Shown here one piece after another: positions 24,203 through 32,887 of a stretch of 64,000 nt of DNA. Location of the stretch: positions 55,069-119,068 of the forward strand of contig CAYNGJ010000013.1 in assembly GCA_964396895.1 (NCBI GenBank), in the 5' to 3' direction. A program made the position numbers and the translations under genes. The DNA comes from UBA2334 sp964396895 (GTDB lineage Bacteria > Pseudomonadota > Gammaproteobacteria > Burkholderiales > Burkholderiaceae_C). How positions within the stretch are numbered: position 1 is the stretch's first letter; each line of letters opens with the position of its first letter. The notes beneath the pieces were generated by a model. The model saw only the letters and a program-made list of their open reading frames with translations. It had not been told where the DNA came from and did no database searches.

Positions 24203-25486
24203 TCAAAATTCAGGTGCCGCTGCGGCGCGCGTGCGCGCGGGTGCGCCAGGGATGTTGTCGTAGGTGTAGTCCAGCCCCACCCGGACCACGTTCTGGGTGG
24301 ACCGGCCCTGGCGTTCCCGGGTGCGGGTTTCACGGGCGACATCCACATAGGCATTGACGCCCCGGACGATGTTGTGCTGCAAGCGCGCCGCCAGCCGACG
24401 GGTTCTGGGGTTTTCCTGGGCAAAGGCGTTGACCGGGGCTGACGGCTTGTCATCCTGCGTCTCTTGTTGCCACTGCAGCGTGAGGGTGGTCAAAGGGGAT
24501 GCAAACCAGTTGACGCTGACACCAAAACCCTGGACCGCACCATACAGCAATGCCGGGTTATCGGTTTCTGTGGGTTGTTGCCACCACTGAAGATCCACCC
24601 GAGACAAGGGGGACGGTGCGTGGCTCAGATTCAACCGGCTCAGCGCCATGTGGCTGTTCAGTTCGGGGGCGGCAGCGTAGTGGCGCTGCCTGTTGGTCCA
24701 GCGCCAGCTCAGTTGCGTCAGCGGGCTGTAGTTCCAAGTCATGTCCACAAAGGTGTCTTGGTCGGTGAATTGGGCCCGGTTGGCCAACTCGGGCAGCGCC
24801 TCTCTTCGGGGAAACGTGGCCTGTGTGCGGGCCGATCCCAGTTGCAAGCTGCTGCCGGTGGGCGACAGGTAGCGGGCGGCCACGCTGGTGCGCGTGCGGT
24901 TTTCGTCCAGGCTGCCGTGCGCGGGCTGGTCTTGGTGGCGAAGTGTTTGGCGAACCAGCTGCACCGGGAACGATAACCAGGGTGTGGGCTTGAGCGTCAG
25001 GACCATGCCATGCCAATCCCGGGTTACCAGGTCCAGCCGCTGGTAGTCTTGGTCCAACGCGTAGGGTTGGGTGGTGTGACCCCTCACCCACTCACCTTCT
25101 ACAAGCTTTCCAAAGCGCCAGGGCAACCGAGCTGTCACTTCTTTGCTCTGGTTGTTGATAACATTGTTGCCGTTGTACCGGTCCCAGCCGAGCTGGGTGG
25201 TCAACACCAGGCGGGTGTCATCGGAATCCAGGGGCAGGCCTGCTGCAAAGGCCATCAGGTGGCGGTGGGCGCGGGCAGACACCACGTCGGTGGGCACGGG
25301 CACTGTGGCAGTGCCCGGCTCTGCCACGCGAAACAGGTTGCTGTTGCTGCTCAGCGAGGTTTCCAAGCGCAGGGCCAGGTCCACGGTGGCGCCCGCGAAG
25401 GTGCCCGTGGACAGGCCGGCACACAGCAGTGCCGTGCGCAGCAGCGTCGCCGTACCAAGGGGAGGGGAGGGCAAATACCGGGTCAT
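24203..25486 (-). CDS. epsL: exopolysaccharide outer-membrane protein, EpsL-like
   Basis: The 427-residue protein has an N-terminal signal peptide (about residues 12-32, LLRTALLCAGLSTGTFAGA). It then has a long run of alternating amphipathic strands rich in Trp, Tyr, Gln and Arg, ending in Phe, as expected of an outer-membrane beta-barrel. Size and location match the EpsL proteins found with EpsE/F/G in beta-proteobacterial exopolysaccharide loci. It overlaps the glycoside hydrolase stop (ATGA) and is the last gene of the - operon. Its precise role in export is not established. Confidence 0.78.
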   Translation of the reverse strand: MTRYLPSPPLGTATLLRTALLCAGLSTGTFAGATVDLALRLETSLSSNSNLFRVAEPGTATVPVPTDVVSARAHRHLMAFAAGLPLDSDDTRLVLTTQLGWDRYNGNNVINNQSKEVTARLPWRFGKLVEGEWVRGHTTQPYALDQDYQRLDLVTRDWHGMVLTLKPTPWLSFPVQLVRQTLRHQDQPAHGSLDENRTRTSVAARYLSPTGSSLQLGSARTQATFPRREALPELANRAQFTDQDTFVDMTWNYSPLTQLSWRWTNRQRHYAAAPELNSHMALSRLNLSHAPSPLSRVDLQWWQQPTETDNPALLYGAVQGFGVSVNWFASPLTTLTLQWQQETQDDKPSAPVNAFAQENPRTRRLAARLQHNIVRGVNAYVDVARETRTRERQGRSTQNVVRVGLDYTYDNIPGAPARTRAAAAPEF

Positions 25487-27834
25487 GGGATTCGGACAAT
25501 CTCAAACCACAGGGCAGTTTGTTCTTTGGTGTGGTTCAGGGCAATGTCAAACCCCTGAGGGGTCTTGACCACCGCTGAGTCGGGCAGGGCGGCCAGGCGT
25601 TCGCCCTTGGGACCCAGCGGGTAGACGCGGATGCGGGGGTGTGAGGTGGTCAGGCCCACGCGCAGGGGTTTGCGTTCCAGCCACAAAGGCCCAATGGCCG
25701 ATCGGGGGGAAGATGGCTCACCTTGGTGGGGTGGGGCGGGCTCCAGCGTCCACCAGTCTTTGTCACCCCGGTAAGGGATCAATTTTTGCGGGCGGGGCGG
25801 CAGTGACGCAGGCTGGGATCCAACCACAAAAGCCGGTGTGGCCAGCAGAATGGCCGCAGCATTTTTCAGCGGCAAACCGTCCAGCGAATGCGCCAGCAAC
25901 GTGACATTTTGTTTGGGTGCACGCCGGTCCACTTTGACCGACAGGTCACCAGCCATGCGGGTGTCCTCCGCCGCCACCTCCCCGATGATGGCGGCGACCA
26001 GTGGTGAGTTGGCGGTGAGCAACCGCTCTTCGGCCAGATGGTTGAGGGCGGCGGGCGGGACTGCTCCACTGGCGGATGCGCCACTCGAGGAGTTGCCGCC
26101 ATGGCCACTGCGGTTTGCCAGGCTTTGGGTGGTGCCAACGTTCAGGTCGTTGCGCCAGTAGAGTTCGAGTGCATCGGGACGTCGGCGTTTCGCCGTGGCG
26201 TCAAAGAGCGTTTCGGGTGCCAGGGGCGTGGCTTGGGTGGCGGCCAGTGCGGGTACGGTCGCCAGCCGGAAAATGCGGGCCGACAACCCCACCAGTGCGG
26301 CACGCGCCCAATCGCCCTGCAAATTGAAATTGTGGGGCGTGTTGCGGTCGGGGTGTTCGTCCACATAGTCAAACAGGTACAGGCCATCCCAATCCTGTTG
26401 AGCGCCCAACAAGGCCATGACGGGCACGATGTCGTGGCCTTGGGTGTTGGGGTAGGGCTGGTTGAACTCGCTGACCACAAAGGGTCGGCTCAGGTCCCGG
26501 TAGGCCGACAGGTTCAGCAGGTTGACGAAGTCGGGGCCGGTGACGGCGCTGTTGCGAATGCGCCAGTCGGTCCACGACCACGTGCCCCCCGGAAAATCAG
26601 GGTGGTCGGTGTAGTGGTGCACATCCACATAGTCCATTTGTGCGTGGGACAACAGATTGAGTGGTCCGCCAAAGTTGGCTTGTGTGCCGGTCACGGGCAC
26701 ATCGGGTCGGGTCGATGCCCGCACCACATCACGCAGGCTGTTCATGAATTTGCGGTCGGTGTCTGCCACAAACGCCAGAAAATCGCGCAGCAACGGGTGG
26801 ACAGTGGCGGGCCTGCTCGGCTTGCCCCCGCCCAAGCCCCATTGGTTGGACAGCTTCAGCACGCTGTCTTCGGCCTTTTGCTTCAGGCGTGCGAAGGTGG
26901 CACCCTGTGCGGCGACAGACAGGCTGTCAGCCTGGGTTGGGCTGAGGATGCCAGGCAGCGTTCCCTCGCAGGTTTGCCAGGCTGCGCACGCGGCCTTGGC
27001 GCTGCCATGCTTGACCAGTGCCCAGGCATGCCATTGGCGGGTGAGTTCCTGGGCATAGGGGCCACGGATTTGGCGGTCCCAATACCCACGGTCCCAATGC
27101 AGCCACGCGGCCGCCAACGAGGCTTCGTTGACCAATTCGACCTGTGCCAGCACGGGGTCGTTGCCCAGGTTCAGGTAGGCCAGCAAGCGGCGGGCATGCT
27201 GTGTTTGCAGCTCCACCAGCCGGGGGTGGAACATGTGCACGGGAGATCCGCGGTCCGGGGGTGTACCCTGGTCGTCCAGCGCGGGCACCTTGTCCTGCTG
27301 AGGCCGAAACTGGTAACCCACCATGAGGTTGAGGTTGACGTAAATGCCCTCTTGCTTGAGCGCAGGTATGAATTGCTTGAGCCGACTCAGAGCCCCCGTG
27401 TGCAGGCTGGGGTAGGGGCCCAGCGTCAGGCTGCTTTTGAACGACTGGGGGTCGTCGGTGGGCAGGGTGTCCATGTGGTGGAGGCGCACCGCATTGAAGC
27501 CCAGGCTCCTGAGCGTGGCGGCCACCTCTTTGGCACGATCGGGTGCCGGGAAATTGGCTTCGTGGGACAGGTTGATGCCAAACAGGCGCACCCGCTCATC
27601 GTCCCGGGTGGCCGGTTTGTTGTCCGGTCCCACCCGCATGAAGTGCGGGCCCACCACGGTGAGCCTGTCGGCCGGGGTGAGGGGCTGGTTCAGCCCACTT
27701 TGGTCAGCCGCTTGAACAAACCGCCCCCATGTGCCCGGCAACACCACATGGGATTGGGCCTGTGCGCCTGTGCTGGCGCAGAGCAGCCACACGCCGAGCA
27801 GGCATGCGCCCAGGCGCAGGGTTGGCGTCGTCAC
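25483..27834 (-). CDS. secreted glycoside hydrolase (clan GH-A type TIM barrel) of the EPS locus
   Basis: The 783-residue protein has a signal peptide (LGACLLGVWLLCASTGAQAQ) and a TIM-barrel domain of the cellulase superfamily. The predicted acid/base is Glu 237, in the barrel strand QVELVNEASLAAAW; the predicted nucleophile is Glu 456, in RPFVVSEFNQPYP. AVRLHHMD and YVDVHHYTDHPDFPGG are further GH-A-like features. A C-terminal beta-rich region of about 250 residues follows. I start at GTG 27834, 10 bases after epsG; a TTG at 27864 would overlap epsG. It probably trims or releases the polymer. The specific GH family and substrate are not recognisable to me. Confidence 0.82.
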   Translation of the reverse strand: MTTPTLRLGACLLGVWLLCASTGAQAQSHVVLPGTWGRFVQAADQSGLNQPLTPADRLTVVGPHFMRVGPDNKPATRDDERVRLFGINLSHEANFPAPDRAKEVAATLRSLGFNAVRLHHMDTLPTDDPQSFKSSLTLGPYPSLHTGALSRLKQFIPALKQEGIYVNLNLMVGYQFRPQQDKVPALDDQGTPPDRGSPVHMFHPRLVELQTQHARRLLAYLNLGNDPVLAQVELVNEASLAAAWLHWDRGYWDRQIRGPYAQELTRQWHAWALVKHGSAKAACAAWQTCEGTLPGILSPTQADSLSVAAQGATFARLKQKAEDSVLKLSNQWGLGGGKPSRPATVHPLLRDFLAFVADTDRKFMNSLRDVVRASTRPDVPVTGTQANFGGPLNLLSHAQMDYVDVHHYTDHPDFPGGTWSWTDWRIRNSAVTGPDFVNLLNLSAYRDLSRPFVVSEFNQPYPNTQGHDIVPVMALLGAQQDWDGLYLFDYVDEHPDRNTPHNFNLQGDWARAALVGLSARIFRLATVPALAATQATPLAPETLFDATAKRRRPDALELYWRNDLNVGTTQSLANRSGHGGNSSSGASASGAVPPAALNHLAEERLLTANSPLVAAIIGEVAAEDTRMAGDLSVKVDRRAPKQNVTLLAHSLDGLPLKNAAAILLATPAFVVGSQPASLPPRPQKLIPYRGDKDWWTLEPAPPHQGEPSSPRSAIGPLWLERKPLRVGLTTSHPRIRVYPLGPKGERLAALPDSAVVKTPQGFDIALNHTKEQTALWFEIVRIP

Positions 27835-27844
27835 TCGGGGGCTT

Positions 27845-28915
27845 TCAGTTGGGGTTGCCGCCAAATCGGCCCAGCAGGCGCCGCAACCAGCCCACGGACT
27901 CGGTCACCGCACCGGGCACATCGTTGTAGAACGAACCCAGTACCGGTACGCTGGCGGTTTCCATGTCGCGGTAGGCTTGGCGCAAGTCGGCGAGGCTGGT
28001 TTGGTCTTTCCGACAGATCATGACGGCCAATCCGGCTTGCGGGGCAATGATTTGGGCATCCGAGCCCACACGAGTGGGGGGCGTGTCCAGAATGATGACC
28101 TTCACGTCCTCTTTCACCCGGTCGATCAGTTCACTGATGGCAGGCGCGTTCAGGATTTCGATGGGGTTGGGTGGTTTGGGCCCGGCGGTGATGACGTGCA
28201 GGTTGTGGTTGATGGTATGCGCCAGGTCCAAGGTGGCCAGTGTTCGTCCTGCGAGCATGGTGGACACGCCGGTTTTGTTGGGCAGGTCAAAAAACTGGTG
28301 CTGCGCGGGTTTGCGCAGGTTGGCGTCAATCAACAGGGTTTTCAGGTTGAGTTGGGAGAACGCAATGGCCAAGCTCGCGGCGAGGTGGCTTTTGCCTTCT
28401 TTGGTGCCCGGGCTGACCAAGGCAAACACCATGCAATCGCGTTCGCCCACGCGCAACAGAATTTCCGAGCGAAAGCGGCGAATGGCCTCCGCTTCGGCAC
28501 TGTAGGGGCTGTGCGCGATGAGCAGCCGGCTGCTGATTTTTTTGTGCCCCCCGCTGGGGTGGCGCGCCACCGTTTCGTAATTGAACTGCTGGGCCAACAC
28601 TTCGTGGATGTCGGCTTCCGTCAGCAGGCCGAGCTTGATGGCGGCTTCGCCAAAGCGGATGCGTCGCCGACGCTGCATCTGGATGATGCGGGTGACTTCT
28701 TCCTGTGTCAGCTTCTTGGCGTTGACAAAGGCCTGACCCATGCGACCCATCATTTCTTCGGGGCTGACCTCGCGTCCACCCGCTTGGTCGCCAAAGGCCG
28801 ATACCTCGTCGTCCGAAAAACGGCTGTGCAGGTTGGATGTATCGCCCAGTTCGCCATGCTCAAAGATGGGGGAGTAGGGCTCGCCGGCCTTGTGGCCTGG
28901 GACAGGGGAGTTCAT
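27845..28915 (-). CDS. epsG: EpsG-like BY-kinase / chain-length regulator ATPase
   Basis: The 356-residue cytoplasmic ATPase of the Wzc/CpsD type works with the EpsF co-polymerase. After a polar N-terminus it has a GspE/PilB N-terminal-like module (KKLTQEEVTRIIQMQ to LLTEADIHEVLAQQFNY, about residues 65-115). The kinase domain follows, with Walker A SPGTKEGKSHLAASLA, Walker A' LLIDANLRKP and Walker B VIILDTPPT. A tyrosine-rich C-terminal tail, the usual autophosphorylation site, is absent, so the kinase output may be different or lost. ATG 28915 overlaps the epsF stop (ATGA). Confidence 0.88.
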   Translation of the reverse strand: MNSPVPGHKAGEPYSPIFEHGELGDTSNLHSRFSDDEVSAFGDQAGGREVSPEEMMGRMGQAFVNAKKLTQEEVTRIIQMQRRRRIRFGEAAIKLGLLTEADIHEVLAQQFNYETVARHPSGGHKKISSRLLIAHSPYSAEAEAIRRFRSEILLRVGERDCMVFALVSPGTKEGKSHLAASLAIAFSQLNLKTLLIDANLRKPAQHQFFDLPNKTGVSTMLAGRTLATLDLAHTINHNLHVITAGPKPPNPIEILNAPAISELIDRVKEDVKVIILDTPPTRVGSDAQIIAPQAGLAVMICRKDQTSLADLRQAYRDMETASVPVLGSFYNDVPGAVTESVGWLRRLLGRFGGNPN

Positions 28916-30288
28916 GTCAACCCTCCCAGAACAGGTACGGGCAAGCTGGTTTGCAGGTCCTCCACGCAACGCACCCGGCGCTGGGCAAACTCCAGCAACA
29001 ACGCGCTGAGCAGGGCCAGCATCAAGCCAGCGGGAATGCTGAACAACACGTTGTTGACCAACAGCGGTTTGGAGTGTTTGTGCGGTTTCTCAGCCCACTG
29101 CAGCACCGCCATGTTGGGGCTGTCCACGTTGCTGGCCATCAAAATCTCGTCGTACTTCTGAACCGCGGAGGTGTAGATCTGCTGCACGCTGGCCAGTTGG
29201 CGTTGGTAAGAGGCAATCACATCGCGGTGTTTTTTCATTTCCAGCAAGGCCTGTTGGCGTTGTTGCAGATCGGCCCCCAAGCGACCGGCCTGATCGGCAA
29301 AGCGAAGATCATCCATTTCCAGGGACTTGAGCACGCTGCGGGATTCATGGGCCAGCAGCTCTTCCATGGCGGCCTTGTCATTGAGCAGCGCCTTGAAGCG
29401 GGGGTGGTTGCTGCCCAACACGCCCGCCGCATCGGCGATGCGGCTGTTCAGCTCGATCAGCCTGAGCTTGATGTCGCGTATGCCCTCGTGCCGGGAAATT
29501 TCTGGCACATCGGCGGGGCGGGCACCACTGGCAATTTGTGTCTGAATGGCGCGTTTTCGGGCCGCTGCCTCGGCCTGCGAAGCCTGCAGCCCGGCGAGCC
29601 GCGTGCTCAGTTCGTTGTACTGGCGTGAACCGGTGTCCAAGCGCTCGTCAGTGTCCAGAATGCCCGCCTGCTGCTGGTAGTTGGTGATTTCGGTCTGGAT
29701 GCGGTCAATCTCGGCCTGCAAGGCTTGCAGCTGACCGCTGTACTGCTCCTGTCGGGACTTGGCGGGTGCTGAGTGGATGCGCGTGTTGATGTCCATGTAA
29801 CCCTTGATGGCCGCGTTCAGGGCATCGCGGGCCAGCAGGGGATCCTTGGCCGAAAACTTCAGCTCCAGCACACGGCTGCTGCGCCTGGGGAGGATTTCAA
29901 GCGATTTGATGACCTGTGTGGACAGCTGGCTGCGCACCGTGGCTTCGCCCAGCTTGGCGATGCTCTCTTTCGTCTTGTCGGTGGACATCATGCCGGTGGC
30001 AGCGATGACATGGCGGGCCACATCGTCGCTGCGCAATATGTCCATCTGGGTTTGCATGTAGCTCTCGTCCTGCATGGGCGAAAACTGCCGACCGGCAATG
30101 GGGTCACTGGCGCGGTAGTCAATGAACAACTCAGCGGTGGCGGTGTAGGTTTTGGGCAGCAGGACAGAGGCTGCCACGGCCAGGGCCACGGTGGCCAGCA
30201 GGATCAAAACCATCAGGGTTTTGCGGGCAGCCAGCATGGCCCCCAGCTGCACCAGCGAAATCCCCGGATCGGTGTGGGTCTGTGGCAT
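28912..30288 (-). CDS. epsF: EpsF-like polysaccharide co-polymerase (Wzz/GumC family)
   Basis: This is a 458-residue inner-membrane chain-length determinant. An N-terminal helix (about residues 22-45, TLMVLILLATVALAVAASVL) is followed by the Wzz domain start PKTYTATAELFIDYR. Long coiled-coil helices fill residues about 180-380. A second membrane helix near residues 410-435 (LFSIPAGLMLALLSALLL) returns the chain to the cytoplasm. It controls polymer length and links the polymerase to the export channel. It overlaps epsG by four bases and lies 29 bases after epsE. Confidence 0.9.
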   Translation of the reverse strand: MPQTHTDPGISLVQLGAMLAARKTLMVLILLATVALAVAASVLLPKTYTATAELFIDYRASDPIAGRQFSPMQDESYMQTQMDILRSDDVARHVIAATGMMSTDKTKESIAKLGEATVRSQLSTQVIKSLEILPRRSSRVLELKFSAKDPLLARDALNAAIKGYMDINTRIHSAPAKSRQEQYSGQLQALQAEIDRIQTEITNYQQQAGILDTDERLDTGSRQYNELSTRLAGLQASQAEAAARKRAIQTQIASGARPADVPEISRHEGIRDIKLRLIELNSRIADAAGVLGSNHPRFKALLNDKAAMEELLAHESRSVLKSLEMDDLRFADQAGRLGADLQQRQQALLEMKKHRDVIASYQRQLASVQQIYTSAVQKYDEILMASNVDSPNMAVLQWAEKPHKHSKPLLVNNVLFSIPAGLMLALLSALLLEFAQRRVRCVEDLQTSLPVPVLGGLT

Positions 30289-30317
30289 GTGGCGGTTGGG
30301 TGGGTTGGGGGACGGTG

Positions 30318-31262
30318 TCAGAACAGGCGTTCATCCACATACAGGACATCGTCGGCTTGCAGCTCCATGGCGGGTTGGGCTGGAATTTCGCGCAGCACTT
30401 TCTGCGCGTCAAGCCGATGGAGCCGGATGCGTCGGATGGAGCCGCGCTCACTGACACCGCCACTGATGGACAAGGCCTTCATGACGTTGAGACCGGGTTC
30501 CATGGGGTAGGCCCCGGGGCGCCTGACTTCACCATGCACATAAAACTGCTTCTGGGTGCCCACAAACACCACATCGTCGTTGAGCAGTGCCATGTCCAGT
30601 GGGGCTCGGTCATTGGCGTTGGCCTGGTCGAGTTGAATGCCAATTTCCATGCGTTGGCTGGTGTTGCCTTTGCCGGGCGCGGCGCGGCGCAGCACCACCA
30701 GTTTGCGGTCGGCACGCTGAGTCATGCCACCGGCGCTGGCCAGTGCTTCCAGCACGGTCATGCGGCCCTGCAAGGGAAAGCGCCCTGGGCGCTGCACTTC
30801 ACCCAGCACCGAGATCATCTGGCTGCGAATTTGGCGGATTTGCACCGCCACGCTGGGGTTTTGGAGGTAGCTACCTTCGCGCAGGCGGGTGGCGATCAGG
30901 GTTTCAATCTGGGCTGAGGTGAGGTCGGCCACCTTGAGCAGGCCCACCAGCGGCAGCATGATGGTGCCCGCTTCGCCCACAGTGACTTCGGCCGACATGT
31001 CGGGTTGTCCAAACACCGTGATCTGCAGCTGATCCCCCAGTCCGAGGGTGGCCGCGACATCGGTCGCCGCTTTGCCATCCGTGTCATTGAGAATGCGAAA
31101 GGCGCGCACCGCATCTTCGTCGGGCAAGGCTGTCAGTGCTGGGGTGGTGCGCAGGGCTTGGGCATGGACCGCACCCGCCCAGCCGCACAAGACCAGCAAC
31201 AGGCTGACCACAAACCAAGCTTGGCGCGAGAAAGTGGAGGGTGTGGGCTGGTGGGTGTGCAT
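30318..31262 (-). CDS. epsE: polysaccharide export protein EpsE (Wza-like)
   Basis: This periplasmic/outer-membrane export protein has a signal peptide (AWFVVSLLLVLCGWAGAVHA) and a polysaccharide biosynthesis/export domain (LGLGDQLQITVFGQPDMSAEVTV, quoted in part: LGLGDQLQITVFGQ). Two SLBB-type repeats follow (ISVLGEVQRPGRFPL and FYVHGEVRRPGAYPM). No lipobox Cys is seen at the cleavage site. The start is uncertain: ATG 31262 gives a compact signal peptide, while ATG 31298 lies just past nth and adds 12 residues. No clear ribosome site marks either. It is the first gene of the export operon. Confidence 0.9.
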   Translation of the reverse strand: MHTHQPTPSTFSRQAWFVVSLLLVLCGWAGAVHAQALRTTPALTALPDEDAVRAFRILNDTDGKAATDVAATLGLGDQLQITVFGQPDMSAEVTVGEAGTIMLPLVGLLKVADLTSAQIETLIATRLREGSYLQNPSVAVQIRQIRSQMISVLGEVQRPGRFPLQGRMTVLEALASAGGMTQRADRKLVVLRRAAPGKGNTSQRMEIGIQLDQANANDRAPLDMALLNDDVVFVGTQKQFYVHGEVRRPGAYPMEPGLNVMKALSISGGVSERGSIRRIRLHRLDAQKVLREIPAQPAMELQADDVLYVDERLF

Positions 31263-31299
31263 AGGTGGTTGGCGCTGTGCGCCCGATGAGCGCTTCATT

Positions 31300-31935
31300 T
31301 TAGGTGGCATTCCGGCGTCCGGTGTCACACCATTGGGCCACCGAGCAGCTGCCGCAAAGCGGGGTGCGGGCCTTGCACACATAGCGCCCGTGGAGGATGA
31401 GCCAATGGTGGGCATCCACCAAGAACTCCGCAGGGATGCGTTTGAGCAGTTTCAACTCCACTTCCAGCGGTGTTTTGCCGGGTGCCAGCCCTGTGCGGTT
31501 GCTGACCCGAAATATGTGGGTGTCCACCGCCATGGTCGGCTCACCGAATGCTGCGTTGAGCACCACGTTGGCCGTTTTTCGTCCGACGCCCGGCAGGGCT
31601 TGCAGCGCCTCGCGCGTGCGGGGCACTTGGCCGTCGTGTTCCTCCAGCAGGATGCGACAGGTGGCCAGCAGGTGGCGGGCCTTGCTGCGGAACAGGCCAA
31701 TGGTCTGGATGTGGGCCTCCAGGCCGTCCTGCCCCAAGGCCAGCACCTGGGCTGGTGTGTTGGCCACCGCAAACAGGCCACGGGTGGCCTTGTTCACGCT
31801 CACGTCGGTGGCCTGGGCCGACAGCAGCACTGCAGCCAGCAGCTCGAACACGTTGGTGTATTCCAGCTCCGTGACTGGCTGCGGGTTGGCCGCACGCAGT
31901 GTGCTGAAGAACGCGTGAACCGCGGCGGCTTTCAT
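31300..31935 (-). CDS. nth: endonuclease III Nth
   Basis: This base-excision repair glycosylase/AP lyase acts on oxidised pyrimidines. The 211 residues contain the helix-hairpin-helix LPGVGRKTANVVLNAAF with the catalytic Lys, the VDTHIFRVSNR Asp, and a C-terminal Fe-S loop with four Cys spaced C-X6-C-X2-C-X5-C (VCKARTPLCGSCSVAQWC). I start at ATG 31935, where the family begins (MKAAAVHAFFSTLRAANP), 10 bases after the HDOD gene. This spacing suggests joint transcription. Confidence 0.97.
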   Translation of the reverse strand: MKAAAVHAFFSTLRAANPQPVTELEYTNVFELLAAVLLSAQATDVSVNKATRGLFAVANTPAQVLALGQDGLEAHIQTIGLFRSKARHLLATCRILLEEHDGQVPRTREALQALPGVGRKTANVVLNAAFGEPTMAVDTHIFRVSNRTGLAPGKTPLEVELKLLKRIPAEFLVDAHHWLILHGRYVCKARTPLCGSCSVAQWCDTGRRNAT

Positions 31936-31945
31936 GGTGCGGGCA

Positions 31946-32764
31946 TCAGAGGCCAGAGGTGTCCGCAAACAACGCGGCGTCGGGCAGGTTGTCCTTCAGC
32001 CAGTCGTGGTTGAGCTGCAGCTTGGTGAGGACATCGGCGGGCAAGGCGTCAATCGTTTCTTCGGGGGTTTTGTGTTCCTCGATGCCAATTTCAGCCAGCA
32101 GCGTGGCAATGTGCACGATGGCGCCCAGGCGGCTGAACGGCTTGGCCTCCAGAGGTTCAGAACTGGCGGCCAGTGCCTGCACCACGTCAGGGGGGAAGTT
32201 CCATTTTCTGGCAAGTTCGGCGGACACATGGCCTTCGGTGAAACCCAACTGCAGCTTCTCACGCTCCCAGCGGCCACCGGGGTGGTGGGGCAGCTGCTCA
32301 ATCACCTCGATGAGCGCTGGGGTTTTCTGGCCGATGATGAGCTCGCCCAAACGAGCCATGAATCCGGTGAGCCAGGACTGTTGCGCATCGGTGCCCACGG
32401 CCTTGGCCAGCCACTGCGAAAAACCGGCGCAGGCCATGCTTTCTTTCCAGTAGTCGTTGCGGTTGATGCCCGGCACCACGGGGCAGGCATCGCTCATGCA
32501 GGCGGCCAGGCCCAGGGTGCGCACTTGGTTCAGGCCCACCAGCGTGATGGCGTCGTCCAGCGAAGAAACCGTGCGGGGCAGGCCAAAGCGTGCGCTGTTG
32601 GCCAGGCGAATGAGCTTGGCGGTCAGGGCCGGGTCTTTGGAAATGGCCAGGCGAACTTTTTCAAATGGGATGTCATCGTCATTGAGCGTGCGGATCAGGC
32701 TCTGAGCCACCTCGGGCATGGTGGGGAGCTTGACGCCTTCCATGAACTGTTCAATGGTTTGCAT
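31946..32764 (-). CDS. HDOD domain protein
   Basis: The 272-residue protein is almost entirely an HDOD domain. The N-terminal VKLPTMPEVAQSLIRTLNDDD, the ISKDPALTAKLIRLANSARF helix, SSLDDAITLVGLNQVRTLGL and a later LGELIIG helix fit the family. Such proteins resemble HD hydrolases but usually lack catalytic residues and act in signalling. ATG 32764 has the typical MQTIEQFMEGVKLP beginning; upstream sequence in frame is not family-like. It is divergent from the aminotransferase gene and precedes nth on the same strand. The pathway it controls is unknown. Confidence 0.85.
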   Translation of the reverse strand: MQTIEQFMEGVKLPTMPEVAQSLIRTLNDDDIPFEKVRLAISKDPALTAKLIRLANSARFGLPRTVSSLDDAITLVGLNQVRTLGLAACMSDACPVVPGINRNDYWKESMACAGFSQWLAKAVGTDAQQSWLTGFMARLGELIIGQKTPALIEVIEQLPHHPGGRWEREKLQLGFTEGHVSAELARKWNFPPDVVQALAASSEPLEAKPFSRLGAIVHIATLLAEIGIEEHKTPEETIDALPADVLTKLQLNHDWLKDNLPDAALFADTSGL

Positions 32765-32887
32765 GCAGTTGCCTTGAGCGAGTGGAGTTGAGAAGACTGC
32801 TTTGTAACACCGCTTGAAGGCTGTTTTGGCGGCGGCCGGTGACTTGTGGAAAATGAGCAACCTACGAATTCAACGGACAGACACACC

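Noticed and set aside
17549..31262. An exosortase/PEP-CTERM system attached to the EPS genes
   Set aside because: EpsE/F/G/L-like genes often accompany one, but no exosortase-like membrane protein or PEP-CTERM tail is encoded here.
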